From: Bryobacter sp.
GTDB lineage: Bacteria; Acidobacteriota; Terriglobia; Bryobacterales; Bryobacteraceae
Length of the DNA: 64,000 nt
Direction of reading: 5' to 3'
Assembly: GCA_022843625.1 (NCBI GenBank)
Contig: JALHNH010000015.1
Span: 80,353 to 144,352, forward strand
Shown here: in pieces, positions 35,549 to 44,486 of the stretch
How the letters are laid out: every line of letters starts with the position of its first letter
Numbering within the stretch: the first letter of the stretch is position 1
The notes under the pieces: generated by a model
What the model was told of the DNA's origin: nothing
The model's database searches: none
Seen by the model: the letters and a program-made list of their open reading frames with translations, nothing else
Made by a program: the position numbers and the translations under genes

Positions 35549-38356
35549 TTAGTTGGCTGGTTTTGCCTCGTATAGCACCGTTTCGTCGTCCGAGGTCATC
35601 GCCAAAAAGTACACAGTACCGTCGTCCCTGAAGTCGATTGCGTTGACTCGCACCAGATAATCCCCCTCCGCCGTGGGCCGGAAAAGATTGATTACCTGAC
35701 GGATTTTGGTGGGGTCATCTGCCAGCCGCACCAGCAAAAAGTTGTTGCCGCCATTGGATTGTTGAAACAAAACATCCCCGCGCCGGTTGGAATCCAGCGT
35801 CGTTACCGAATTGGCTACCTGACCGTTCGGCATCACACTGGAGTTGTTTACCGTGATCTCCCAGTCGCTACCCTTCCACTCGGTCAGGATATTTCCGCCA
35901 GCCTGCGTCGTAAGCACCGCATACAACTTGCCAGACCCCGTCCGGTGCAGGTTCTGCACTCCGGTAATCCGGTGTGGCCCAACCACAGTCAGGTTCGGTT
36001 CTGCCAGTCGTGTCCAGGTCTGGTTTTCATACAGGTACAGCACTGGCACGTTCAAATTGCGGAACCGCAACGACGCCATCACCCTACCGTCATCAGAGAA
36101 GGTAAAGCTGTCAAAACTCGAAACAATCCGGTTATCAATCGTCGAAGCCGTCGCCGCGGTGTTCGACAGGTTGACAATACTGGTCACTGTCCCGTTCGAC
36201 CAGATGTACATGCGGTTATCGCCAGCACTGGTCGAACCCTGCATGAGTACATCTCCAGCAGCATTCACTTCAATCTGGCTTGGCAAATTGTAGGTAAAAG
36301 TTCCTACCCGAAGCGGGAAGGGAATCAGCAGCTCCGGCGTTCCATTCCCTGAAACTCGCACAACACCGGCAGAGACAATCGCATAGATATCCCCATTCGG
36401 GGCCTTCCGGATATTGGCCGTCCCGCCATGAAATCCCCCGTAAAACATGCTGCCAAAAAGTCGCTCTCCAATCGACAGCCGCGACACAAACTCAGTCCCG
36501 TTAAACTCAGCCACCCCACCTGTTGTTCCGCCCGCCAGCACATGCGGCGGCCCGGTGCGCCCACCAAAGATCAGTGTTACCAGATTCAGAGGCGCTTCCA
36601 CCTCCACGGCCTGCCCTGAATAAATCAGATACTCCGGGTTTTCCCCCATCTTGGCCACTGCCATATTAGCCGTAGCCGTGCGCGCCATCAGATACACCTG
36701 ACCTGATGCCGTAATCGCTCCAGACTCGATATCTTCCAGGTTCGTGCCCGCGACATTCGGCCTCGAGTACAGAAACACGTTCTTGAGTTCCTCACCGGGT
36801 TTCCAAAGATAAACACCGTTTCCCCGATTGTTGAAAGGGTTTCCATGGATCAAAGTCCCATGATCCGGATGATGCCAAAGTACACCCGTCAGGCCTGAAT
36901 ACTGAAGATTCTGAACCTTGCCCAATTTATCAATCGAAATGAAGTGATTGGTGCTGTTATTCAGTGCCACCGCCATCACTACGGTGTTGTTGGTCTCTTC
37001 CACCCAGAACGTAGGCTGATTCCCCCTTCCGCCCACAAAGCTGCGAACCGTCGATCCAAGCAACGGATCGTTGATCGCCAGCAATTTCTTGCGATCCTCG
37101 CTGGGCGCATGCTTGTAGAACACACGATTGGCCCCCAGCGTCGCGCTGTAGTAAGCCGTCCCGTCATCGGCAATGCCGTAGTCGTTGTCAATCGAGATCA
37201 GCCCAGTCCCCGGAAGCTCCGGTACCGATTCCTGCGAACTGATCAGCAACTCAATGATCCGGTTGTTGAAGCCACGAAAAATTCCGGCATAAGTCGTCGG
37301 ATTATTCTCAAATCGAAAACTCGCCCGTATCAGCAACTGCCCGTTAGTCGACATCGAGTGCCGCGTCGCCGTTACCCCTGAGGTCGCCTCGGTTCCCGCC
37401 ACCAGCGGTGTGTTGTTCGAGAAAAACGGCACCAGCCCATCGCGGTTTCCCAGCGACAGCTGCCGCCCATTGATATTGGTATCTTCATGCGAAAGAATCC
37501 GGCCATTCCGCGTAATCGAGTGCACAAAAAACTCATTGGCAAATGAACCGGACGCAAACCGGGGCTGCCCCGCCGCAGAAACCATCTTGAAGTTGCCGTC
37601 GCGATAATTCATCAACCCGCCCGCCATCCCGTCCAGACTCGCATTGAAGAACAGATCCCCATCGTCTGTCGCCCACAGCATAGACTGCCGCGCCCGAATT
37701 TCATACTTGTTCCGCTGCTGCAAAATGTTGTGATAAAGCCGCTTCACGGTGTAGGTCTTCGGCACTGTTGTTTGGATCCGGGCCACCGCAATCCATTGCC
37801 GCTGCAAACCCGTCTGCACATCGCCGTAGTTAAACGTAGCCCACACGAGATTGCTACCTTCGGCCGTCGCCGACATCAACCCCGTATTGGTGATCCGGGC
37901 CGTTTGTGAAGTGCCGTTCCGCAGATTAGTAATCGACCACGCCCACACCACCCCAGGAATCGGATTGCCATCCGCGTCGTATGCGGTAGCCGCAAATTGA
38001 GCAGTCGACAGCACATGCACTTCTCCGCCACCCGGCGTCAATTCCACCCTGCTCGGAATGGTCTGTATCGCCGTCTCCGCCGTAATCGATCCCGCCCGCG
38101 CCGTCACCCTTACCACTGCCAGCCGGTTCGCAGTCACCAAACCTGTATTGGATACCGTCGCATTTGTAGCGTTATTCGTGTTCCAGGTGATGTTGGCATT
38201 CTCGATTCGGTTCCCGCCCGCATCACGCACTACCGCCCGCATCTGCAGCGTCCGCCCCACCAGCACTTGCGAGCTATCAGACAGAATCTGCACCGTAGCA
38301 GGCGTCTGCCCATAAAGTGCAAAACACGCCGCAAACAAAACCAGGAAGCGCATCAA
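35549..38356 (-). CDS. Large secreted protein with Ig-like (Big_2) domains and propeller-like repeats
   Basis: 935 residues with a signal peptide (MMRFLVLFAACFALYGQTPA). Residues about 20-200 hold two Ig-like Big_2-type units (QVLVGRTLQMRAVVRDAGGN, STAQFAATAYDADGNPIPGV). The rest is a series of repeats with dense beta and Gly/Asn/Thr composition (for example DGTAYYSATLGANRVFYK, GDIYAIVSAGVVRVSGNG, DDGTVYFLAMTSDDETVLYE), suggesting beta-propeller blades. Probably a surface or periplasmic protein with adhesive or sensory role; function unknown. It overlaps the DUF1501 gene by four bases and ends 33 bases before csm1. Confidence 0.75.
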   Translation of the reverse strand: MMRFLVLFAACFALYGQTPATVQILSDSSQVLVGRTLQMRAVVRDAGGNRIENANITWNTNNATNATVSNTGLVTANRLAVVRVTARAGSITAETAIQTIPSRVELTPGGGEVHVLSTAQFAATAYDADGNPIPGVVWAWSITNLRNGTSQTARITNTGLMSATAEGSNLVWATFNYGDVQTGLQRQWIAVARIQTTVPKTYTVKRLYHNILQQRNKYEIRARQSMLWATDDGDLFFNASLDGMAGGLMNYRDGNFKMVSAAGQPRFASGSFANEFFVHSITRNGRILSHEDTNINGRQLSLGNRDGLVPFFSNNTPLVAGTEATSGVTATRHSMSTNGQLLIRASFRFENNPTTYAGIFRGFNNRIIELLISSQESVPELPGTGLISIDNDYGIADDGTAYYSATLGANRVFYKHAPSEDRKKLLAINDPLLGSTVRSFVGGRGNQPTFWVEETNNTVVMAVALNNSTNHFISIDKLGKVQNLQYSGLTGVLWHHPDHGTLIHGNPFNNRGNGVYLWKPGEELKNVFLYSRPNVAGTNLEDIESGAITASGQVYLMARTATANMAVAKMGENPEYLIYSGQAVEVEAPLNLVTLIFGGRTGPPHVLAGGTTGGVAEFNGTEFVSRLSIGERLFGSMFYGGFHGGTANIRKAPNGDIYAIVSAGVVRVSGNGTPELLIPFPLRVGTFTYNLPSQIEVNAAGDVLMQGSTSAGDNRMYIWSNGTVTSIVNLSNTAATASTIDNRIVSSFDSFTFSDDGRVMASLRFRNLNVPVLYLYENQTWTRLAEPNLTVVGPHRITGVQNLHRTGSGKLYAVLTTQAGGNILTEWKGSDWEITVNNSSVMPNGQVANSVTTLDSNRRGDVLFQQSNGGNNFLLVRLADDPTKIRQVINLFRPTAEGDYLVRVNAIDFRDDGTVYFLAMTSDDETVLYEAKPAN

Positions 38357-39705
38357 CCGAAAACCTCTTCCACCGGCTGATAAGTACCTTCAGGCGCACC
38401 CGGCACATAGTAGTAACGCCGCTTCGATGGCGTATCGTCAATCGACTTCGTCCAGTCGATCCCCAGTGCCGAGTAAATCGTTGCCGTAATGTCCTCAACA
38501 TAAATTGGCCGCTGCTGCGACCAGCCAAAATCCGTGATCCTCGCCCCGTTCGCATCAGACGCGCCAATCGCCCTGCCACCCTTCACCCCGCCACCCATCA
38601 TCGCCACACTCATCACATCCCGGTAGTGGTCACGGCCAGCCCGGGAATTCAAAACCCCCGGCGTCCGTCCAAACTCACCCATCATCACAATCAGTGTCGA
38701 ATCAAAATCGCCAGAAGCCTTCAGGTCGTCCACCAGGTTCCCCACGGCCCTGTCCAGCTCATTGGTCAGCGTATAGATATTCGGCGCTTGCGCCATATCA
38801 AACTGCCCAACGTGCGTATCCCAGCCACCCTGGGTCACGTTGATAAACGTAGCCCCATTCTTAGCCCGGATCGCATTCCGAGCCACAATCAACGACCGGC
38901 CCAGACTGTTGTTCCCGTAACGGTTCTGATCATCGGTCGAAAACTTGAAAACACTATCCACAGCCGAGTTGTACATCATCGCCTTCGCGCGATCGTAGTA
39001 CGCCCCATAAGCGGCCATCGCGTCATTGGCCGGCACCTCGCGCAAAGCCGCGTCAATCTCCTTAAGCAAACTGAACCGCCGCTCAAACCGCGTCTGCGAC
39101 TGCTCTGCGTTGCCAAAGAAATTATGCGTCAGTGTCCCGATCCCGCCGGTTGAAGCCGGAGGCATCATCGGCATAAACAACCCACCCAAAAACGTAGCGC
39201 CCTGCAAATTCGATTGATTGAAACTCAGAAACGGAGGAATCAACCCATTCGCCCCACGCTCCCTCGCAATCACGGCACCAATATGCGGGATCTCCGAAGC
39301 CAGCGCCGGGTTCTGCGAGTGCGCCGTCTGCATGTAGAATTGTCCACGCTCATGCGCAGCCTCCCACGAAGAACAACTCCGCAACACAAGCAAATCATTG
39401 GTCAGCGTCGACAACTTCGGAAAGTACCGCCGCGACATCCGCAGGTTCCCCGAGTAATCGCGAGCATCGACGTCGCGTGGATTCCAGGCCGCGTCCTTGA
39501 TATCGAAGGTATCGAGGTGGCTCGGTGCACCATTCAGATTGATAAAGATGCAGGATTTCGCCGTGTTGCGCATCGACGCCCCACGTAGTGTCGTAACCGC
39601 CGCATCGGCATGAGCGCCAAGGAGTCCCGCCGTCGCCGTGCCAAACAAAAAGTGGCGGCGAGTAAAAGGCAGGTGTCCGGAACAGGTTTTGCGAATGAAG
39701 TTCAT
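38353..39705 (-). CDS. DUF1501 domain-containing exported protein
   Basis: 450 residues. A twin-arginine-like signal (LPFTRRHFLFGTATAGLLGA) is followed by DUF1501 segments: CIFINLNGAPSHLDTFD, NVTQGGWDTHVGQFDMA, MGEFGRTPGVLNSRAGRDHY and SVAMMGGGVKGGRAIG. DUF1501 proteins belong to the alkaline phosphatase/sulfatase-like superfamily and are paired with DUF1549/DUF1553 proteins in planctomycetes and acidobacteria. That pairing is present here (10-base gap upstream). Enzymatic role unknown. Confidence 0.92.
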   Translation of the reverse strand: MNFIRKTCSGHLPFTRRHFLFGTATAGLLGAHADAAVTTLRGASMRNTAKSCIFINLNGAPSHLDTFDIKDAAWNPRDVDARDYSGNLRMSRRYFPKLSTLTNDLLVLRSCSSWEAAHERGQFYMQTAHSQNPALASEIPHIGAVIARERGANGLIPPFLSFNQSNLQGATFLGGLFMPMMPPASTGGIGTLTHNFFGNAEQSQTRFERRFSLLKEIDAALREVPANDAMAAYGAYYDRAKAMMYNSAVDSVFKFSTDDQNRYGNNSLGRSLIVARNAIRAKNGATFINVTQGGWDTHVGQFDMAQAPNIYTLTNELDRAVGNLVDDLKASGDFDSTLIVMMGEFGRTPGVLNSRAGRDHYRDVMSVAMMGGGVKGGRAIGASDANGARITDFGWSQQRPIYVEDITATIYSALGIDWTKSIDDTPSKRRYYYVPGAPEGTYQPVEEVFG

Positions 39706-39715
39706 GTTGGCTGCC

Positions 39716-41554
39716 TTAACGATTAAAGATGAAGTCCAGTTTGTTGACCAATGCCCACTGCAAGTCGCTCAGCCACTGCGCTCTTACCCCGTTGCGGTAT
39801 TTCAGCGCGGTGCCCAGCTCTGCCTCGCTAGGGAAGCGCGAAAGTGTCGCCATAAACAGTCGCCGAATCGCTTCTTCGTCCGTCGGGCTGCTTGCATCCA
39901 CTTCGAGAATCCGGCTCCGGCTCGACACACTCGCACTCGAATTCCCCAACGTCCGGTTCACATTCTGTGTATCGTTCATCGAATAGAGCAAGCCAAGAAT
40001 TGTAGGCTCGGACGTTCGGTCAATGGTGATCCAGTTCCCCCGGCCCAGATTGTTCATGAAGTCCACCACGCGAAAGTCGGTCGATGGCTCCGTCGGGTCC
40101 GGCAACTGGTTTGCGTACCACAGCACGCGATCAATCCCCGCAGCCTGCATCGGCTGCTCGGTCTGCGTGGCCGTAATCAGCGAATCATAAAGCTCCTCGG
40201 CACTCAGCCGGCGAGCCTCATGCCGCGCAAAGTACTTCACATAAGCCGGCTCCCATTTGCCCTGGTAAGTGCTCGACAACTGATAAGCCTCGGAATTTAG
40301 AATCTGCCGCAACAGCGGCTTGAACTGAAAATTGTTAGTGACAAAGAAATCAGCCAGTTGATCGAGCAGCTCCGGGTGCGTATTCTGCAGCGGCCAGTCT
40401 CCCGGCGGCGGCTTGTTCGGATCGGTCCGCTCAAAGTCCCATGCCTCTGGAGGATCCACAATCCCGTGGCTAAACAGATAAGCCCAGATGTGATTCACCG
40501 TTGCCCGAGCAAACTGCTTATCCGCCGTAAGAATGCGCGCATATTCCTGCCGCCAGTTCCCGCTCTGTGGCTTCTCGCCCGTGGTCAGATAAACCGGCTC
40601 GGTAATCGCATTGATCCGGATCGGGCGATTCCCGGGGTTGGTCGGCGGAACCGATCCTGTATACGAACCATAGTTGCGGTCATTGATAATCACCCGTGGC
40701 CGAAATCCGATATTGTCGTCAGACCAGCGCACAAACTGCATCCGGCTCAGCCACGAAGACATTTGCCAAAACTGGTTCCGCGTCCGCTTGGTCAGAAACA
40801 GATTGATCTTCTCGAGGTGCGATCGCCCGTGATGGCAAGAGATGCACTCTGTCTTGTAGCCAAGAAAAGTAGTAGTGATCTTATCGGTGATATCGTCCCA
40901 GGAATCCTGCACCGGCCCATTCACATCCATCCAGCGGGCAAAAAACTGCGTCCCCGGCACCGTATCCACTTCACCGGCCGCAGAAATTAGCTCGCGAGCA
41001 AACGCATCATAAGGCCGGTCATCGGCAATCGACTTCCGCAACCATTCATAAAAAGCATTCCGCCCCAGCGTCCCGATGGATTCATGACTCCGCGTCACCT
41101 TAAACTTGTTCGCCCAGAAGGTAGTCAGTTGATCGGCATAAGCGGGCGACGCCAGCAACTGATCAATCAGCTTCGTGCGCTTCTCAGGGTCTGTGGATTC
41201 AAGAAAAGCCTGAGCCGCCTCCGGCGTAGGAATCCGCCCCGTGACGTCGATATATACTCGCCGCAAAAACTCAACGTCGTTCGACTTCGGCGCAGGAGCC
41301 ACCTTATCGCCAGCCATCTTCGCAAACAGCCTCTGATCGATGAAGTTGGAATAATTCCCCTCAGACGCCTTGGCCCCAACCGAAGCCTTCCGAGCCCGCG
41401 CACCATATTCCTGGAACGCCCGGTCCAATTCCAAAATATCCATCTGCTCCGTCCGCATCGCCGACGGATACCGCGGGCAACCAGGATCAGCAGATTGAGC
41501 AGGCATCGAAGCCAGCAACATGAAAGCGAAAGCAGGACGGAATTTACCGAGCAT
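39716..41554 (-). CDS. DUF1549/DUF1553 exported protein with CxxCH motif
   Basis: 612 residues from the ATG at 41554, chosen because it starts a signal peptide (MLGKFRPAFAFMLLASMPAQS); the frame is open up to 41704 but that part has no family features. DUF1549 is seen in FLRRVYIDVTGRIPTPEAAQ, STDPEKRTKLIDQLLASPAY; CISCHHG gives a haem c CxxCH motif; DUF1553 follows (ARATVNHIWAYLFSHGIVDP, HPELLDQLADFFV). These proteins are secreted and likely work with the DUF1501 partner at the next locus. Function not established. Confidence 0.9.
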   Translation of the reverse strand: MLGKFRPAFAFMLLASMPAQSADPGCPRYPSAMRTEQMDILELDRAFQEYGARARKASVGAKASEGNYSNFIDQRLFAKMAGDKVAPAPKSNDVEFLRRVYIDVTGRIPTPEAAQAFLESTDPEKRTKLIDQLLASPAYADQLTTFWANKFKVTRSHESIGTLGRNAFYEWLRKSIADDRPYDAFARELISAAGEVDTVPGTQFFARWMDVNGPVQDSWDDITDKITTTFLGYKTECISCHHGRSHLEKINLFLTKRTRNQFWQMSSWLSRMQFVRWSDDNIGFRPRVIINDRNYGSYTGSVPPTNPGNRPIRINAITEPVYLTTGEKPQSGNWRQEYARILTADKQFARATVNHIWAYLFSHGIVDPPEAWDFERTDPNKPPPGDWPLQNTHPELLDQLADFFVTNNFQFKPLLRQILNSEAYQLSSTYQGKWEPAYVKYFARHEARRLSAEELYDSLITATQTEQPMQAAGIDRVLWYANQLPDPTEPSTDFRVVDFMNNLGRGNWITIDRTSEPTILGLLYSMNDTQNVNRTLGNSSASVSSRSRILEVDASSPTDEEAIRRLFMATLSRFPSEAELGTALKYRNGVRAQWLSDLQWALVNKLDFIFNR

Positions 41555-41695
41555 ATCTGATCCTAGAAGTTTATCCGATCCAGATAGGAGACGGAATGGT
41601 ACTGAAGCATTAAAGACCCGCAACAAACTAACACTTTTTTCGTCGTAGATCCAACCCTGCACTTCGGTTACACTCGTCTCAGAATCGAGCTTGTT

Positions 41696-42529
41696 GTGAC
41701 GCATAGGTTAATTCCAATTCTTCTGGCCGGAGTCTGCCTCTCTTCAGCCCAGCAACTGGACTTTGTGTTCCCGCCAGATCTGAAGCGTCAGAATGTCGCT
41801 GCGTTCTCCCTGGCCACAGATACAGCTAAAGCATTGAGTTTTGAGGACACCCAGTCTCAACGCCTTAAGTCCTGCGCTGAAATGCTCCCCTTTTCGATTG
41901 GGATTGTGAGTCCCACGGAATCGAGGATCCAGTCGGCTGTAGTCAAACTAGCCACATACCGGGGCTCAGCTCTTTCAACCATCGGCTTTACGATGATGAA
42001 TTTCGGCACAACCTCTTCCAGGCTCCTAATCGTTTCTCCCGTTTCAGCGGTCAACGACTTCCTGAACCCCACACCGTCTCCTTCAACTCGAAACTTCAAT
42101 TGGAGCCTCTGTGCCGAGACTGCTGGAGGATTGCGAGTAAATGAGCCGGGCGCGCGCAGGGAGCTCACACTGGATTCCATCACCTTCGCAGACAACACAG
42201 TAATCGGGGAAGATACCTATGGAGTGGTAAAGCGTTCAGAAAAGCGGCTGGAGGCCCTGCAAAACATCATGCCGCGAATCGCAGCAGAAAACGCAAGTCC
42301 TGGGCAGCTGCAACAAGCCATGGCCTCAATCCTCGTCGCAACGCAAAGCGCCAGAGAAGCATCGCCCCGCGACCCACAGGATTTCTACGCGCTCGAGCTT
42401 CACGCAATCGCGCGATCAGTTCTTTTCGGCCTGAAGAGCGGCAACTCATCCCAGGAGATAGAACAAAGCCTCAAGCGCCATCTGGAATCAAATGCAAAGC
42501 AGGAAGTCTTAAAGCGCAGATCCCCGTAA
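41696..42529 (+). CDS. Exported protein of unknown function
   Basis: 277 residues from a GTG start. MTHRLIPILLAGVCLSSAQQ is a likely signal peptide. The body has mixed beta-type segments (LPFSIGIVSPTESRIQSAVV, VVKLATYRGSALSTIGFTMM) and a helical C-terminal third rich in Ala, Gln and Glu. I do not recognise a family. It is divergent from the DUF1549 operon, sharing a 141-base upstream region. Confidence 0.6.
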   Translation: MTHRLIPILLAGVCLSSAQQLDFVFPPDLKRQNVAAFSLATDTAKALSFEDTQSQRLKSCAEMLPFSIGIVSPTESRIQSAVVKLATYRGSALSTIGFTMMNFGTTSSRLLIVSPVSAVNDFLNPTPSPSTRNFNWSLCAETAGGLRVNEPGARRELTLDSITFADNTVIGEDTYGVVKRSEKRLEALQNIMPRIAAENASPGQLQQAMASILVATQSAREASPRDPQDFYALELHAIARSVLFGLKSGNSSQEIEQSLKRHLESNAKQEVLKRRSP

Positions 42530-42721
42530 CTGCTGATCGTTTTCAGCGGCGAGCCGCGCAAATCCACGCTGCTTGATCTCCGAAGCAAGCTGAACAACAT
42601 CTTCCTGAGTTCTGAGAATACGGCCTTCCCCACTAGCAAATGAAGCCTCAGTCTCATCAAGGGCGGCCAAGATCTCTGCCCGCCGCCTTTCTTGCTTTTC
42701 CCACAAGAGCAGAGCCAACAA
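42509..42721 (-). pseudogene. Remnant of an antitoxin-like gene
   Basis: A 70-residue frame from a TTG, containing RRRAEILAALDETEASFASGE and LASEIKQRGFARLAAE, a pattern I associate with ParD-like antitoxins. There is no start codon of quality, and the expected toxin position downstream is occupied by the convergent gene at 41696-42529. Best read as a leftover of a toxin-antitoxin module. Confidence 0.4.
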
Positions 42722-42862
42722 TCCACTTGTTGGGCCGCGGCTCTCCTCCCCGAGCTATGCAATTAGTTGCTGTTTCACCGGCGGCTTCGCCGGATGAGTT
42801 CGCTGACTTTGCGAGTAGGCATTATGTTTTTAGTCTCAGGCTTCTTCATCGACCACTTGCAC

Positions 42863-43312
42863 CTAGGCTTGCACTGTGGAGGGATTTATAACTTGAATAC
42901 CGGAGAAACGAGAAAATCCCGTCTGATCGAAGGTCAAAATCGAACGGACTCCATGCACCTTCATCGCTGCAACGATTCGCGCGTCATGCGCCGGTTTTCA
43001 CGACACCCCGTATTGCGTTACCAGGGCTTCCCAGGCCATAAAAATGAAAGACGTTTCCGGCAACAGATCAAACATGGACTGCAGCTTAGTCAACTCTTCG
43101 GCTGCCTGTGCAGTGCTAAGCCCAAGGCCATTTCGCTCAACAGGCCTGGTAGCCACCACCCAAAACTCAACAAGATTTTGCGGAACGATTTGAAGTCGCT
43201 TCCCTTGTCGCAGCAACCCTTCAAAAGCACGAGCAACCACTTCGTATTCACCATTCTCAACTTGCAATGTCCGCAGCAGGACGCTGGTGTCGACAAGAAT
43301 GGGATCAATCAC
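42863..43312 (-). pseudogene. VapC-like PIN-domain toxin, frame-disrupted
   Basis: The reverse strand starts MIDPILVDTSVLLRTLQ and continues as a PIN-domain toxin (LVEFWVVATRPVERNGLGLS) to AWEALVTQYGVS, then hits a stop at 42998. In other frames the family's C-terminal part follows: VVKTGA, then DARIVAAMKVHGVRSILTFD and GFSRFSGIQVINPSTVQA, ending at 42863. Two frame changes are needed between 42980 and 43005, so no full PIN domain would be made. The intact antitoxin gene overlaps its start by eight bases. Confidence 0.75.
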
Positions 43313-43568
43313 AGTCGTTATAGATGCTGTCCCGGCTCATCGCTTCTTCGGAAAGAACCGGCACTTTTGGACTGTGACCCCCCGCCCAAAGCCGGAACTG
43401 ACGTGTCCATTCTTGGGGGTTGCTGCTCTGGAGATGCGCAATGGAGGAAGCAGCCGCGTTTTGGTCAGCAATTTCCAAAAACCAACTCTCGATGGTGAGT
43501 CCACGCGCCTTAGCCTGACTTTGATACAGGGCTGCCTTCTCTTCGGAAATCTCAATGCTGACGTTCAT
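43305..43568 (-). CDS. VapB-like antitoxin
   Basis: 87 residues from the ATG at 43568, chosen for the GGAG seven bases ahead (an ATG at 43583 is in frame). MNVSIEISEEKAALYQSQAK then ARGLTIESWFLEIADQ look like a ribbon-helix-helix type N-terminus; the C-terminal part (NPQEWTRQFRLWAGG, PVLSEEAMSRDSIY) is typical of antitoxins encoded just before VapC PIN toxins. It overlaps vapC by eight bases. Because the toxin frame is broken, the antitoxin is probably a lone survivor. Confidence 0.7.
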   Translation of the reverse strand: MNVSIEISEEKAALYQSQAKARGLTIESWFLEIADQNAAASSIAHLQSSNPQEWTRQFRLWAGGHSPKVPVLSEEAMSRDSIYNDCD

Positions 43569-43632
43569 GTCTTCTCTCTCCACACTACAAGAAATTACTT
43601 CCTTCTGCCATGCTCCTCACCACGCGGCTCTG

Positions 43633-44067
43633 TTACTTGTTCTTGACTTTACCGGACCTTCTGCCAATGGCTAAAGTCTTTCGCTTAAAACGCAAAACGC
43701 AACTGTCAATCAACGCGGGATCATTTTGTCTTCCATTCCTTGCCGCACTGCGCATATAGTAGCCGGTTAAGCCCTGAATTCGATCATCTTCATCAAACAG
43801 CACAAAGAGCTGAATGGTTCGAGTGTTTGGCGCTGTTTCGAGTTCAATCTCATAAACTCCCGTATAACCAAATCGACCCTTATTGCCCAGATCGGTATCA
43901 GCATAAACTTTTCCATTAAGCTGAATACTTCGAACCCCATCTTCTGTAAGGTTGAACGAGCCTGCTACCCCGGAGCAAGAAAAACTGTAGCCTCCCAGGA
44001 TTGCGGCGTCATCTGTCGCCCTTAATGCCAAGAACGAACAAAAGAGCCCAACGAGCAATTTCGTCAT
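43633..44067 (-). CDS. Small exported protein of unknown function
   Basis: 144 residues beginning with a probable signal (MTKLLVGLFCSFLALRA). The mature part is mostly beta-like (AILGGYSFSCSGVAGSFNLT, GKVYADTDLGNKGRFGYTGV, LFVLFDEDDRIQGLTGYY), ending in a basic tail. No family recognised. Neighbours do not suggest a role. Confidence 0.5.
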   Translation of the reverse strand: MTKLLVGLFCSFLALRATDDAAILGGYSFSCSGVAGSFNLTEDGVRSIQLNGKVYADTDLGNKGRFGYTGVYEIELETAPNTRTIQLFVLFDEDDRIQGLTGYYMRSAARNGRQNDPALIDSCVLRFKRKTLAIGRRSGKVKNK

Positions 44068-44486
44068 TCTACTTCTCCTTCTTCACACTGATTGAATTAC
44101 CACTTTGCATCGCTCGGACAAATTCTTCAAACATTGCGTTTCAATCCAACACACCGGCTTTGCGCAGAAATGTCGAACAATGCGGTAGAGCTCTAACGAC
44201 GATCGGGACGATAGTTCAGCCGCCTCAAGGGTGCCTATTCTGCATCCATTGAGCGAAACAACCGGCTACAAAGACTCCAACGGGACAGCCCACAATTGTT
44301 ACGGCCTCCAATTGTTTTGCCCTCTCAATCGGGCCTGAAGCCTTCTCGGCCGTCTCTACTCCCCTTCAAAAAGTTATAGCTCTGGCTTATACTTGAGAGC
44401 GATTGCTGCATGCCCGTATTAACCGTGAGTGACTGAATAACGAGTTTCAACTTCGGGCATAAACACGCATGAATTGAGGACAAGAA
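44068..44486. other. 419-base intergenic stretch without recognisable gene
   Basis: No open frame with family features, no repeat array and no clear stem-loop was found. A stretch near 44380-44400 (TTATACTTGAGAG) is AT-richer and may hold the promoter of the collagen-like gene, but no firm element can be assigned. Confidence 0.4.

Noticed and set aside
41555..41704. Longer N-terminus for the DUF1549 protein from 41704.
   Set aside because: The extra 50 residues lack family features and the signal peptide begins at 41554.
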